This document shows, piece by piece, positions 11,335 through 23,289 of a stretch of DNA of 64,000 nucleotides. A model generated the notes under the pieces. It made no database searches. It saw only the letters and a program-made list of their open reading frames with translations, and was not told the DNA's origin. Numbering within the stretch: position 1 is the first letter of the stretch; each line of letters starts with the position of its first letter. Origin of the DNA: Fasciola hepatica (lineage: Eukaryota > Platyhelminthes > Trematoda > Plagiorchiida > Fasciolidae); assembly GCA_948099385.1 (NCBI GenBank), contig CANUEZ040000161.1, positions 62,001-126,000 on the forward strand, in the 5' to 3' direction. Both the position numbers and the translations under genes were made by a program.

Positions 11335-12360
11335 CAAGAGTGAGCAGAACGCCATAGCCCCAACAAAGATTGGTCAACATTCCTCTTGAATTCTTTACCG
11401 TCTACTTCTTTCACATCAGCAAGTAAAGAATTTCGAGACAAGCGCCAGGCCAACGGCAAACCAGTAGAATGCATCTTCACCAATGTCATTGAGCGCCCGC
11501 GCCCACGAGGTAGCCTATGGAGCGGGAAGACCGCTTGCAACTGTGATCTTAGATCAGCCCGAATGATATGACGGATGCAGATTAGATCACCGCACATCCA
11601 CCGATAGGCTTCTGAAAACAAATCAGTCGCTTCAAGACGCCCGTTATAGTTGAGCCTGAGTAGTCCAGAGATGAGGCGAGCAGCAGAAGTTTGGACTCTC
11701 TCTAACTTGGTTGGTTCTGCAGCTGTACACGGATATGCGGCCGTATCACCATATTCAAGTCTAGGACGTACACGGGAAACATACCTATTGGGACCTTATT
11801 TGGTTCTTCGCCACTCCAAGTCTCAGGGTCTGGTTGCCGGTTATCCCTAATAGTGCAGCGGGACTTCATGACTACGGGGTAAATACCCCTTCCACTGCAC
11901 TCATGCGCAAACATGTAAGCATACGGAAGGCAGCGTACGGTAGTTTCCCAAACGATCGGCTAACTGAACCAAGGATACTCCAAGCGGAAGCACACTGTCC
12001 ACGTGACCTTTGGTTTCCAGCGAGGAAGACACCAAAATTCCTAGATCACGCTCACAATCAGTTGTCTGAAGCAGATTCCCAGACAGGTTGTAACTCACCA
12101 GCAACTGAGAACGACCCACACGCATGTGAACACACATCGCAAGATTTAGTGAGAGCAACCACGCAGAGGACCAGTGTGGTACATTACTCTTTGTCTCGCC
12201 AGTTGTGCATTTTATACGCCTTTTCTGTTCCATAAATTCACCACATGCTCCCTATGAATTTCAGCTTTCATGCCGTATGTATTTGGCGAAAAAAGCCTAA
12301 TATCTAAACCTCCTATCTTCTCACTTTCTCTCAGACACTCCGGCTCAATTGAGTACTGCA
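11335..12360 (-). mobile_element. CR1-like non-LTR element, RT 3' end and C-terminal domain
   Basis: The minus strand reads LNLAMCVHMRVGRSQ, then TTDCERDLGILVSSSLETKG (about 12050), PRLEYGDTAAYPCTAAELT (about 11745), ARLISGLLRLNYNGRLEATD and a long tail to 11335. This is the C-terminal half of a CR1-type polymerase downstream of YADD. A SINE (11765-11925) interrupts it. An insertion of about 170 bp near 12165-12350 is shared with 1480-1650. The RT catalytic part is not present. Confidence 0.8.
11765..11925 (+). repeat. tRNA-derived SINE family, copy 3 (5'-truncated)
   Basis: Contains CCTATTGGGACCTTAT, CTCAGGGTCTGGTTGCCGG, TAATAGTGCAG and GCGCAAACATGTAA in family order. It is inserted antisense into the CR1-like element. 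The flanks show only a weak possible duplication (ACATAC / GCATAC). Confidence 0.75.
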
Positions 12361-12384
12361 ACACTTTACTGGACAAACACAATT

Positions 12385-13940
12385 AACGAGTCGTATCCTG
12401 CGCCCTGAACGATTTAACGCCGACCCTGGTTCGCCTAACGCCTCCAAGGAAGAGATTCATTGGTAAAAAAACATTCTCTAGTTTTCTGACCTCCATCGTT
12501 AATCTACAGCCAAACAAACTGGACACTGATAAATTATATATTTCCATCGATTTATGACTACATAGATGATTGCACTACTTTCCATCCCGCCATCGAGACC
12601 CTCGAAGCCACATATGTGAAACCGAAGAATGAAATCTATTCTCGACACATCCTTGCTACTTGCAAACAAGAACCAAGTCAAAGTTAGGATGAGTATATGC
12701 AAAAGCTGAAATCTGGCTGAAAGCTGCAACTTCAAGGGCGTTACTGCCGAAACGCACATGTATTACGCCATCCGAGATGCTTTTATAGCTGACTTACAAT
12801 CATCCAGTATCCGTCAGCGACTGTTGGCAAATGATTCCTTTAGCGTGCAGGCCGCCTCTGATCAAGCTTGTTCACTAGACATAGCGTTCAAAAATTCTCA
12901 GTCGTCTCAAACAAATTCATCATTAAACGCCTGTGTAAAAGATTCTGGCCGGACAAGTTCAACTCGAAACTCTCCCGAAAAACGAAAACAATATACAGCC
13001 TTAGCCTCAAATTCCAAAAGCTACTTCTGTGAGCTTGACCGTCATCCTCGATTCAGGTGTCCAGCACGGGATTCCGTGTGCAAAAACTGTGGCGGGAAAG
13101 GCCATTTTCGAAACGTCTGTTGCTCAAAAACCTTACCAAAGGCGTGTTCTGTGGCCACCGAGACTCATCCATCATCTATCACCGTAGCTACAGCGACACA
13201 ATGCCTAGTCGATGCCACCACTGAGGTAGTCGTCAACGACGTCTCATTGAAAGTTCTCCTTGGTACCAGAAGCTCAGAGAGTTATATCGCGGCTTCGGTT
13301 ATCGAGAAGTACAAATGGAGAATGGAACATTCTTGCAGCCAAATAAGAATGGCCAACACTAATCCAATTAGTCACACTCGGTCACTGTCCTGTCAATCTA
13401 CAATACAAGGGTCAGAAGTATCCTCGAATCAAACTCCGCGTTCTTTCTCATCTCTGCTCAGACGTCCTCATGGGCCACGACTCCCTCCGACTCCAGGCGG
13501 CTGTTCAAATTCCTTTTCGAGGCGACAAACCTATACTAGTAGTCTGCGACTTGACTTCTGCTCACATACGCGCTCTTTCCTTATTCAGTGACCCCGCTGC
13601 TAACTTCAGATCAATTCCTACTAAATCTCGACGTCATTCGACCACAAACGAATCGTTTATTTCAGCGAAAGTTCGAAACCTTCTCAGAGACAAGATCATC
13701 GAGCCATCCAATTCCGCTTGGTGGAGTCAGTTCATTATTACGACGAATGAACACCACAAAAGACGGATTGCCACTGACTATAGCCGAACCATCAATCGAT
13801 ATACCTATCAGGACGCATATCCCATGCCGAGGATCGACAGTATGGTTGGGCAGGTCGCAAAGTACTCCTTGTTCAGCACACTGGATCTGAAAAGCGCTTA
13901 TCATCAGAACCATATCAGGGACGAGGAAAATGTCTATATC
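12385..13940 (+). pseudogene. Ty3/Gypsy (CsRn1-type) gag-protease-RT, truncated
   Basis: The gag begins near 12385 with VLRPERFNADPGSPNASKEE and continues through YDYIDDCTTFHPAIETLEAT (about 12555) and a segment after 12758 that ends in a zinc knuckle, HPRFRCPARDSVCKNCGGKG plus HF-xx-VC (13040-13120). The protease motif reads VLLGTRSSESYI where LLDTGSSESYI is expected, so the catalytic Asp is Gly. The RT start (KVRNLLRDKIIEPSNSAWWS, then FSTLDLKSAYHQ, first catalytic Asp) runs to about 13930. Frameshifts separate gag, protease and RT. The element is cut at about 13940 by RTE dead copy 2, and the rest of pol was not found on the other side. Confidence 0.85.
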
Positions 13941-16900
13941 ATCATCGTATAGGGTTAAACAGTAGGGCAAGCCCCACTGACCACTGTCATTCTCACCATC
14001 TTGCATGTAGAATTACTAAGTATGAATATACGAGATGGACAAAGAGTGCACACAAGCGGGTGAGAAAAGGAAAGATTACTAGTAATCAACACACGCAATA
14101 CTCCGTCTAACTGTACAAACGCATATCAATTAATCATTCTGATTTGACAGAAAGTGACAACACGATTGCAACTGTTCACGGTTCGCTGCCATATCCTTCA
14201 GTGTCTCCAACCAACTGGTTGACGGATCTTTCGGACCCCAACCACGAAGACGTGAAGCGCCTACTTTTCCTAAGTTCGCTGTACATTTTCTCATTCCTCG
14301 TTGCCAAATCATCTGTTGACTTCCACGTAGTTTCTTCCACTCCTGAAGAGGACAGGAAAATAGGGCACGGTACGGTAGGCGTGTGTTTGTCATACGTAAC
14401 ACGTGCCCTAACCAACGAAGCCTACTAAGCTGAATACGTTGTGATAGAGAACTCCCTGAAGTGATACCCAATACTCGATTTCTGACCTGAGTATTGCTTA
14501 CTCGGTCATTCCATCCAATCTTAGCGATATTACGCAAGCATCGATGGTCGAAAACCTGAAGACAACGAATATTTTCTAAACGCAGACCCCAAGTCTAGCT
14601 ACTACACAACAAAACTGAACGCACCGCGGCACAGTACACACGACCTTCCAACTTCAGTGAAACATCCGGTCGCCGCCAGTCTAGTGTACGCTGCTCGAAC
14701 CTTGGATATACGTGTTCACCTCTACTACCTTGCTCCCATCCGTCATCACGCTGCTGCTGAGGTAACTAAAGCAGTCAACAATTGTTAGCTCCCCCCATCG
14801 AGTATCAAGCTCGGAACCGTTGACGTCCAGTCTTGCAACATCATTTTACACTCTAGAAGTGTAAAGCGCATGTCAAAGGAGCTGCAGCTCTCGAATGTCT
14901 GTCTAGTGCACGTTGCTCATGTTTCGTGCATTCGAACATGCAGACAACGTCGTCTGCGTAATCTAGGTCACACATCTTCTCACTATATTTGTAGTTCGAC
15001 ACTCACATCCTGAAGTTTTCGCAAGGCATTCTGGATTAATTCGTGCAAAACGAAGGTGAACGAAAACGAAGAAATCAGACATCCATGTCGAACACCGCTC
15101 GTTGTCTCGAATGGAGTAGATATTCCAGCTTAAAGTCTTAGGCGGGAAGTATGAGAGTACAATAACTTCAGCAGATTCACGAACTTCTGTGGCACGTCTT
15201 TTCGGTGAAGAGCATTGAATAGCGCCGTCCGGTCAACTGAATCGAAGGTACCTTTCGAGTCGAGGAAGACCATTTTCTTTTTCGGCCGACGATGTGCGTG
15301 ATGCGCGAAGAGTAACAATCTGGTCGATGCCTCTGCGACCTGGGCGTAATCCAGCCTGTTGTTTGCGGGCGTTCTTCTAACGAGCCGGTGTCAGACGGCA
15401 CATCCAAATCAAGGCTAACACCTTGGTGACTATCAAAACCAAACTCCGACAATTATTGTTTATTCCTTTCTTGGAGATGGATACAATCAATGACTCGCTT
15501 CAGATTGACATTATGCGCCCCTCGTTCCAAACGACACGGATCAAGGTGATAACCGGTTTTATCTACGCACTACCACCTATTTCGGAAAGAACTTGAAGGA
15601 GTCTGTCAGGGCCAGCCGCATTCCTCCGATTTAGTAGTCTAGTACTCCACTCTACTTCCGACGAGGGCTCAACTGATACTTTCTGAGAATAGCAGTTGCC
15701 GATGTCGGGGTAACTACATTAGCGTGCTACCAGCTAAACTGCTCCTTAAAATATTCGGTCCAACGGCCCAGTCTTTGCCCTTTGCCATGAATCGGCTCTC
15801 CGTTTCTATCGCATATCGTTTCACTGACAGGGGTTCGCCGTCCACCACTGTCGCTACCTTGACTCCCCAATTTTCACTATCCTTCCCAAGGTGTTTTGTA
15901 ACTTCCTTCGTAGATGTCTTCGTATTTTATTTACCTCCTTACAGTTTGACAGCTGACGTTTTTGCTCTATTAGCCTGATCGACTCTTGCGAAATCCAGTG
16001 TCTTTGATGGACAACGGATCTGGGACCAAAAGCCAAACTTGTTGCTGCGTACATTTCCTGTTGAATATAGGCCCAATGCTCATCTACATTACTGTTCGTC
16101 GTGGATCCTAGCTCACGTACTAACTTTTGTTCATAACAGATGCGGACTTCTGGATCAGACAAACGTTGTACAGCTAACCGGGTTTGCGGTATGCGTCGAT
16201 GATCATGGAGCTGGAGAGATAATCGCAATAAAACTAATGCATGGTCAGACTCAACGTACGTGGACTAGTAAGATCTACAGTTCTGAACAGAACTGCGCCA
16301 CAGGTAGCTCACTGAGATATGATCAATCTGACTCAAAATACCTGTAGAGTTAGAAGGCCATATCGCCGTGCAACACGAGCTGTGTCGGGAAGTTGTACTA
16401 GACAGGAATAACCGACTGCAGAAGCCTATCCCCGTTATGTGTGCTGAGCGGGTAAAGCACAACGCCCGTCTAAACAAGCTTTTGACGCACTAAGTTTGCC
16501 AATTTGTGCATTAAAGTCACCTGCTAGCACCTTTGCTCCTGCGAACGAGAGTGGTGAGTTCATCATGGAACTTATCCTTCTTGGAGCGTATGCTGAGATT
16601 GCGAACAAGTGGCGCTTAACACAGCTATCCTTTCGAATGCCAACTGACCCCTGGAGTCCAACTGCACATAAACGGCTATTAATCGGGATCCAGTCTAAAA
16701 AGCAGCCTCGGCCTTGTAACTCAGGACTATTCCTACACCACGTTGACCCGCAGCTCGAGCTACTTCGTCTCCTGAAGTGCGCAAGAAATACCTCAATGAG
16801 ATATCAGCAGTTGGTTGAATTACACTGCTCGAATCATGGATACGCGTTTCACTTACGCAGCAGACATCAATCTTCAGAGAATCTATTGTGAGCGCTAAGC

Positions 16901-17440
16901 CCGCCTCCTGTCCGGCCTGCATGAGAGTACGCACGTTAAAGGAGCCGAGATTCAGAGGCTGACGAGGCTTGAGAAAATGTGAGTTACAAGATAGAGGATT
17001 ATTTCCGACGCCATTTGATAATGAACCGTTGCGAGTATTGAATGTGTTGTCGGTGAGAGTATTATGGGTGGATAGAGGGGGAAAACAGAAATGGTTGGGG
17101 AAATAATACAAAGGTTGAGTAAAAGAGATGAAACTCTGAGCAGTAGCCCATTCATCACTACCCACCCCGCTCGATGCAATGGGCAGCGCGGTCCTGATTA
17201 TCCTACTCGACGACCGATGCAGTATGGAATTCTTCGTAGTCGTGCAGTTCATGGGAGATGTTGGACGGGTACTGCTAGGATCCCCAGCCGCAAGGCACAA
17301 CGAATAGATTCTCAACCAAGGGCTTTAGTTATAACGGGATCCTATCCGCATGGCAACATGATGGCTGAGTTTGAGCTCTTTTGCTTGGATCAGTTATTCT
17401 TGAACTAAATTTACCGACTGAGTTGTCAGTTCAAATTGAC
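13941..17440 (-). mobile_element. RTE retrotransposon, dead subfamily copy 2
   Basis: Same sequence as copy 1, in reverse, with the same frame breaks. Endonuclease motifs lie near 16950 and 16880, RT motifs near 15255 and 14950, and the C-terminal domain at 14130-14537. Its 3' UTR ends at ATCATCATCG, the reverse complement of the GAT-repeat tail typical of this RTE. It extends further 5' than copy 1, to about 17440, where sequence matches the 5' UTR of the intact element (compare 34480-34620). It is inserted in Gypsy RT. Confidence 0.9.
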
Positions 17441-17444
17441 CTCC

Positions 17445-18368
17445 AAGTGTAAAGTGATGTTGCAAGACTGGACGTCAACGGTTCCGAGCTTGATACTCGA
17501 TGGGGGGAGCTAACAATTGTTGACTGCTCTAGTTACCTCAGCAGCAGCGTGATGACGGATGGGAGCAAGGTAGTAGAGGTGAACACGTATATCCAAGGTT
17601 CGAGCAGCGTACACTAGACTGGCGGCGACCGGATGTTTCACTGAAGTTGGAAGGTCGTGTGTACTGTGCCGCGGTGCGTTCAGTTTTGTTGTGTAGTAGC
17701 TAGACTTGGGGTCTGCGTTTAGAAAATATTCGTTGTCTTCAGGTTTTCGACCATCGATGCTTGCGTAATATCGCTAAGATTGGATGGAATGACCGAGTAA
17801 GCAATACTCAGGTCAGAAATCGAGTATTGGGTATCACTTCAGGGAGTTCTCTATCACAACGTATTCAGCTTAGTAGGCTTCGTTGGTTAGGGCACGTGTT
17901 ACGTATGACAAACACACGCCTACCGTACCGTGCCCTATTTTCCTGTCCTCTTCAGGAGTGGAAGAAACTACGTGGAAGTCAACAGATGATTTGGCAACGA
18001 GGAATGAGAAAATGTACAGCGAACTTAGGAAAAGTAGGCGCTTCACGTCTTCGTGGTTGGGGTCCGAAAGATCCGTCAACCAGTTGGTTGGAGACACTGA
18101 AGGATATGGCAGCGAACCGTGAACAGTTGCAATCGTGTTGTCACTTTCTGTCAAATCAGAATGATTAATTGATATGCGTTTGTACAGTTAGACGGAGTAT
18201 TGCGTGTGTTGATTACTAGTAATCTTTCCTTTTCTCACCCGCTTGTGTGCACTCTTTGTCCATCTTGTATATTCATACTTAGTAATTCTACATGCAAGAT
18301 GGTGAGAATGACAGTGGTCAGTGGGGCTTACCGTGTTGTTTAACGCAGTTGGATGATGATGATGATGG
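17445..18368 (+). mobile_element. RTE retrotransposon, dead subfamily copy 3 (5'-truncated)
   Basis: Starts inside the RT 3' part (GTGTAAAGTGATGTTGCAAG) and continues through the C-terminal domain (17761-18168) and 3' UTR to a clear (GATGAT)n tail at about 18353-18368. It is head-to-head with copy 2, giving an inverted repeat of about 0.9 kb with a 2.6-kb spacer. 5' truncation plus a microsatellite tail is the usual product of target-primed reverse transcription. Confidence 0.9.
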
Positions 18369-20071
18369 AAACTGGCGCGCGTTCACATTGTAATGCAGGT
18401 TTTCCCGTTTAGCATCCGAATCTTGTCTTTTGCTGATCCCTCCACATTGGTTTAACGGGTCTGTTTTATCATGTCGTTTCATATGGTGAGAATCTCGGCA
18501 CACTTGGTTGTCCATTTCTAAGATATTCTTGGCTGGCGAAAATAGCAGACAATGGTTTCGTTGATCCTGCGAACACGAGTACGCTGCATTAGATGCCCCT
18601 CTCTTATCTATGCCGGTTACCAGGGGTTTGGATGCTAACAGTTGTTGAGTAGTAAAAACTGAAATTCGACCGGTGAGCAGACTGTAGTGCGTCCCATATG
18701 TGACGGCCGAAAGATCACTGCTCACAGGCGGTAAAGAGTCAGGTAATGTGCATGGGGATGCGTGTTACGCTGCGATCGCTATCAGAGCTTCGTGCGAGAC
18801 ACCTTTTGCTTGTGGCCTTTTTCGATCGATCACACTTTATTTAGTCCTCAACCGATCCCATTTTGGATTTGTTCATTAGCCCGCGTACATTTGTTGTAGC
18901 TGTAGGCACTTTCTGGATATGGTTGATTAGAAATCTCTGCTGTTCGCTCCACATTCCGCTTATTCTTGATAGAGACTCAGACCAAATGAATTCCCTCACT
19001 CTTGCTAATCAAGTCTGCGATCCAGAACGACTGATTTTCGTTGTCATACTGACGTGTTTGCGGTCGACAACCCCTCGCGATCGATAATCAACCTCGATTA
19101 ACGCGTGTGCACGCACACGCGCATTCGATCAGTCACTCGGTTTCCAACCGAGACCTGTTTGTTACGTGGTCCTTTTGAACGTCAGACCTTTAGACCATGG
19201 TTGAACTGAACTCCGATACCAATCGCAGCGGAACACGTAGTCACATGCACTTGACTTGTTCACCGCCTGCGAGCGGTGACCTTTCGAGCTTTACTCAACA
19301 ACACAGACGCACCCGCTTGAGAGAGCTACTATAGGGGCAGATAGTTGTTGTTTCGTATATTTAAAGCGTAAGAGCTTTGTGAGTACCTTTACAGCGCAGC
19401 GCTTAATGTAGCTTCTCCGGTGCCATTCAGAAGCCCAACTTAGGTTCCTGACATGGACTGTTGGGCGAAAGACCTATGAGTAAGTCTTTCTTTTCGACTG
19501 AGATCGCTTGGACTTTTCGAATGAACTGAACACCCGCTATTTCGGATAATATTGATGATGAAACCGCGTTTATCGCAAAATGCCTCCTTTCAATTGGTTT
19601 AACGTTTACCCTGAGGACCCGTGCAGATTGCTGCTGAGTTAACCGAAGTTGTATTTTTCTTACGAGCACTAATCCTGTCTGGTTTGAAAAGTATCTATAT
19701 TAATGTAATAGTATGTTGGTAATCGACCGAACGTTACATTTTTAAAGTTAAACTTGGAGTACAATGCCATCATTGATTTTCATCAGGGAAATTCTTATGT
19801 TTCATTTCCAACAACTGACCACTATTCGCAATCTCAGTAGCTGAAACCCGAATGAAAAAAGTGTAGAGTAGAACCAAATGAACGGTACGCTGCAACATAC
19901 GGTATTCGGTTTCGTAGTCCAAAGTTGTTAATGGGGAATCAGGAATTCGTTTAGAAATATCCTGGGATGAACATTTTTGCGGCCAAGTAATTTCAGGTTA
20001 CTTTCTGTCTTTGTTTATCTCAGTGAAACTCGAGATGATGTCAAAAGTGCCTACTCTGTCAGCTTCTTTGC
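18369..20071. other. NEURL2 upstream region, no gene recognised
   Basis: No transposon or coding similarity was seen. There are two small perfect hairpins: 19102-19121 (8-bp stem, CGCGTGTG / CACACGCG) and around 19262-19279 (CACCGC / GCGGTG). An A/T-rich TATATTTAAA lies near 19357. A promoter here is plausible by position only. Confidence 0.35.
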
Positions 20072-20307
20072 ATGGATTCGTTGTTTTTTGATGAACTGAA
20101 TAAAGGTCGTTATGTGGAGCTCACAAGTGACGGAACGAAAGCTCGTAGACAGCTGGGATTCTGCGACGGTTTAGTCGTATCTGCAACTCACATAAGACCG
20201 GGTGAAGTGGTTGCCGTTGAAATCTTGGAAACTCAACCAGGTTGGAGCGGTGATCTTCGGGTTGGTTTCACTTTATTATCAAATGAGGCTCTTCTCCCAC
20301 TTCCAAG
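20072..20307 (+). CDS. NEURL2: Neuralized-like protein 2, coding exon 1
   Basis: Encodes residues 1-78 plus two bases, the N-terminal part of an NHR (Neuralized homology repeat) domain: FFDELNKGRYVELTSDGTKA, then VSATHIRPGEVVAVEI and GWSGDLRVGFTLL. NEURL2 (Ozz) binds substrates through its NHR domain and recruits Elongin B/C-Cullin 5 through a SOCS box, so this is probably a ubiquitin-ligase substrate receptor in the cytoplasm. The ATG at 20072 is the first after an in-frame stop at 20036. The exon ends at a perfect donor (CCAAG|GTAAGT) in phase 2, matching the next exon. The whole model is about 504 codons, against about 285 in mammals, because of insertions in exon 2 and the last exon. The gene assignment is by recognisable similarity; the function is by homology. 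Confidence 0.85.
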
Positions 20308-20479
20308 GTAAGTTGGTATAGATTTTTCCGTTTATTTCTTGCTTTTATTGTCTACGCGGAGTCTGGATGATTATCGTATGGACAGTGAAACATGTTAAGA
20401 ATAACGTGGAGGTGTTCCAGACGGACCCGGAATTTGCTTCCACGACGGTTTATTGTAACCTGATTCCTTTTTAGTCATC

Positions 20480-20660
20480 AAGTGACAGACAGTGATCCAC
20501 TGTCGTCCGGTTCGTTGCCATACGTGACCTATTAAAACCTTGTGTGGTTCTCCAGTTTGTCTCAGGGTCCGATTGCTGGTTATCCCTAGTCATTCAGTGG
20601 ACCCCCGTGGCTATTGAATATACTTCTTCCATCGCACTTATGCGCAAGCATGTAATAAAC
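20480..20660 (+). repeat. tRNA-derived SINE family, copy 4 (5'-truncated)
   Basis: Carries GACAGTGATCCACTGTCGTCCGG, a CTCAGGGTCCGATTGC block and GCGCAAGCATGTAATAAACAAAG in NEURL2 intron 1, with family order preserved and no tRNA-like head. Confidence 0.75.
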
Positions 20661-20764
20661 AAAGTGCCTTTTGTTTGTAGCTCAAACTCCGGTGTACTGA
20701 CAATCTTAGTTTTGCTTACCGCAGGTATTGGTCGTTTTTCTTCTTTTAGCCGTCTCCGTTTGGA

Positions 20765-21010
20765 GTGTAATGGGAGGGGTATACCCCATACCTTCAGAAG
20801 CCCACTGCACTATTAGTGTAAACCGGCAACCAGACCCTGAGACAAAGTGGAGAACCACATAAGGTCCTAGTGGGTTAGGCAATAAACTGGATAACAGTGG
20901 ATTTAGGTAGTATATTTCATTTTCTAACCATTACTTAGGCGTTGTTTTTCTTGCACGAAATTGATTTTCCACTCGTAGTGACTGCTCCTCCCGGGGTTCG
21001 AACTGATAAC
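20765..21010 (-). repeat. tRNA-derived SINE family, copy 5 (keeps a degenerate tRNA head)
   Basis: Antisense body at 20765-20925 (GCCCACTGCACTATTAG, CAACCAGACCCTGAGAC, AACCACATAAGGTCC). After about 60 extra bases comes CGGGGTTCGAACTGATAACCC, which lines up with the box-B region of the tRNA-like head in the 55925-56197 copy. Copies 4 and 5 face away from each other only 100 bp apart. Confidence 0.6.
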
Positions 21011-21129
21011 CCTTTTTACTCTAGCCGGACACCTACTTTTTTGTCTATCTGGTCATGCTTGCCAATCATGTACTGCAACACGCACACACCCTACTGGCTT
21101 TTGCCCGTCCCTTTTCATGATCTCCGTTT

Positions 21130-21420
21130 AGCACAGCGTTTGAACTACACAACCGTGCGCTGTCCGCCGCCCTCATTGCCGAACAATTGGCATTTAAGAG
21201 CGGCGACGTTGAACGTAATCCTATATCATGCAATCTAAACTTAATTCAATTTGTTAGAGACCGAAACGATGGAATTAGACACCTAAACTCCTCAGTAAGG
21301 GTCACTTGCGAGGAAGACCAAAATGTCCGTGAGTGCGGGATGTTCCTTCCAAAGGGATTTTGTGAACTTATGGTAAAACTGACGGGAAATCCAAAAATCT
21401 TATTGTATGCGTGGTGAGGG
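21130..21420 (+). pseudogene. Possible CR1-type ORF start with a degenerate 2A-like motif
   Basis: The frame at 21166-21240 reads LIAEQLAFKSGDVERNPIS. Functional 2A ribosome-skipping motifs end D-x-E-x-NPGP; here the last two residues are I-S. 2A-like sequences are known at the start of some CR1/L2-type retrotransposon ORFs. The following codons to 21416 stay open but match nothing I recognise. It lies in NEURL2 intron 1. Confidence 0.3.
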
Positions 21421-21667
21421 GTTTTGCTATAGTAAATGTGTTCTGTTTTCCGTCTGACTTAGTAGTCTGTGAAGTTATTCATTCTTATCAAGTCGAATAA
21501 AAAAGCTTCACGATACTTCGTAGAATTCCTATTGGTAAGTGGGATAATGTTACTGCGTGAAGAATTAATAACTTTCGCTGATATCCAGTCGAAATTGAGA
21601 GCGAATTGTATGCGTAGGAATTCATTGCTTGGTTACGGACTGTTTTTCTGTTGTTTATAAAATTCAG

Positions 21668-22349
21668 TTTTGCAATTCCCGAACTGGTCACCCGTGGTCA
21701 TAGTTGGATCTTCCCGGTTGGCAATGCCGCGTCTCAGCTGGCCTCACATCGTCGCCGCGCGTTTTGGCGTAAACAACAGCAGCGACATCAGAATCGATCC
21801 ATCGCCAACTCAGACTCCTTAATAGCCACTGCCTACGTTGAGTCGTCCTCGATGGAACGAATTAACACACAACCGAATGAAGACGAGACGCATCTTGTAC
21901 GACGAGTTTCGTCAGACCCGGTCTCGCCCTGTGCATGTTGTTTGTACACTCAATTCGGTCGCGTGGCCTTCAAGTGGTTGTTACCCACAGGCGGAGTCTA
22001 TTTACGTCCACCAGATATGGAAAAGGGTACCATTGTAGCTATCTACTATGAATTGGAAGCTTGTTCATCCGCGCGTTCACACACCTACCCTACATCAACC
22101 GAGTGTGTTCAGTGGCATCCTAGTCCGACATTGGACGAGGCGAGAATGGTTGCTGAGCCGTCAGACGTTTCAAACGCATGGAACATGCAATGTAGACGTC
22201 CGATGTCGATCGCTTCTGCTTATCAGAATTCAAATCGGACGACGCACATCTGCCTGTCTCAGGATCCTGACTCCAACCCGACAGATCCGTTGTGCTTTCA
22301 GTTTATTTTCCATATAGTTATCAATGGAATGGATCTGATTACAATATCA
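21668..22349 (+). CDS. NEURL2: Neuralized-like protein 2, coding exon 2
   Basis: The exon begins after AATTCAG and completes the split codon to give LPSFAIPELVTRGHSWIFPV, which matches the central NHR segment (PEFSLPDLVNLGHTWVFAI-like in vertebrate NEURL2). A poorly conserved, polar stretch of roughly 90 residues (FWRKQQQRHQNRS and onwards) follows, then GTIVAIYYELEACSSAR, a low-similarity insert, and FHIVINGMDLITIS, the counterpart of the vertebrate HIIINGEDMG strand. The donor is ATATCA|GTGAGT, phase 0. An in-frame tail past the donor is intronic. The insertions make this exon longer than the vertebrate equivalent. Confidence 0.8.
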
Positions 22350-22939
22350 GTGAGTAATTTACTGTGTGATAGTCTTCGCTTTAACTCTTTCACGTCACTT
22401 AAGTATCAATATCCTTCAAGGAAAAAATAAGTGTAGGTTCTCTCATGGACACGAAATCTGCTCACTTTCAACTTTGGTTGATGTTACAGGATACGAAATG
22501 TGTCGCGATGTTATACGCTTTGGTGTGTCTTGCATTCACAACACTACATATACGTCCACGTTAGATATTCGTAATGAACAGCTTCGGCGTTATGATTGAC
22601 TGACGCGCATCTGCGACAACCGATGGCGCTTTAGTCAACCTTAGTCTAACACTGACTGTAGGTGGACTTATGATGAGTTGATGTCACTTTTGTGATACAT
22701 ATTCGTGCTGTTGCTCCAGGTGTAATTCGGTCTTACCTATGAACGGACTTCCTCTTTCATTCTGTCAAAATCAGTGTTTGATGTTCATCGTTAGGCTAGT
22801 GGCCGGGTCACCCTGAACTTAAAATCTGAGGTTTCATTGTAGGCCTGAATCCTGGTCAACAGTCATTTGCGTGCATTTCGGTTGAACTGTTCATCGTGCG
22901 TCTCATCAGCCTCACACTAGGCCTGTTGTAGCTGCAACT
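22350..22939. other. NEURL2 intron 2, 5' part
   Basis: No recognised element. The open frame that continues across the exon 2 donor ends at 22430. Confidence 0.4.
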
Positions 22940-23100
22940 TTTTTGTAAATACATGCTTGCGCATGAGTGTCGTGAAAAGGGTGTACACTATAGTCACAAA
23001 GGCCCTTTGCACTAATAGGGATAACCGGACATCAGTCCCTGAGACTTGGAGTAGATAACACCATAAGGTCCCAGTAGACAACAACCGTCGAACGGTATCC
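22940..23100 (-). repeat. tRNA-derived SINE family, copy 6 (5'-truncated)
   Basis: Antisense family order: ACATGCTTGCGCATGAGTG, GCACTAATAGGGATAACCGG, CCTGAGACTTGGAGTAG, CATAAGGTCCCAGT. No head is visible. Confidence 0.7.
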
Positions 23101-23289
23101 CAAATATAATTATCCATCATATCACTGCAGTCAGGTGCCCAGGATCCGATAGATGTTGAACTCACATAAACGAAGCCCTGCCCAAGGCTGATAATACTCC
23201 ACGGCTCCAGCTCTAGAGAGTAACGATTAATGCACCCATCCTCTGTTACGGTGTTTGATGCATGCAAATCTATTCGGCCGTTCCTGACA

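Noticed and set aside
11901..12233. 110-codon minus-strand ORF as a separate gene
   Set aside because: Its middle matches the CR1-type polymerase region after YADD (TTDCERDLGILVSSSLETKG).
14144..14428. 94-codon antisense frame repeated at 6949, 17870 and 37130
   Set aside because: It is the antisense of the RTE C-terminal domain and repeats only because the RTE copies repeat.
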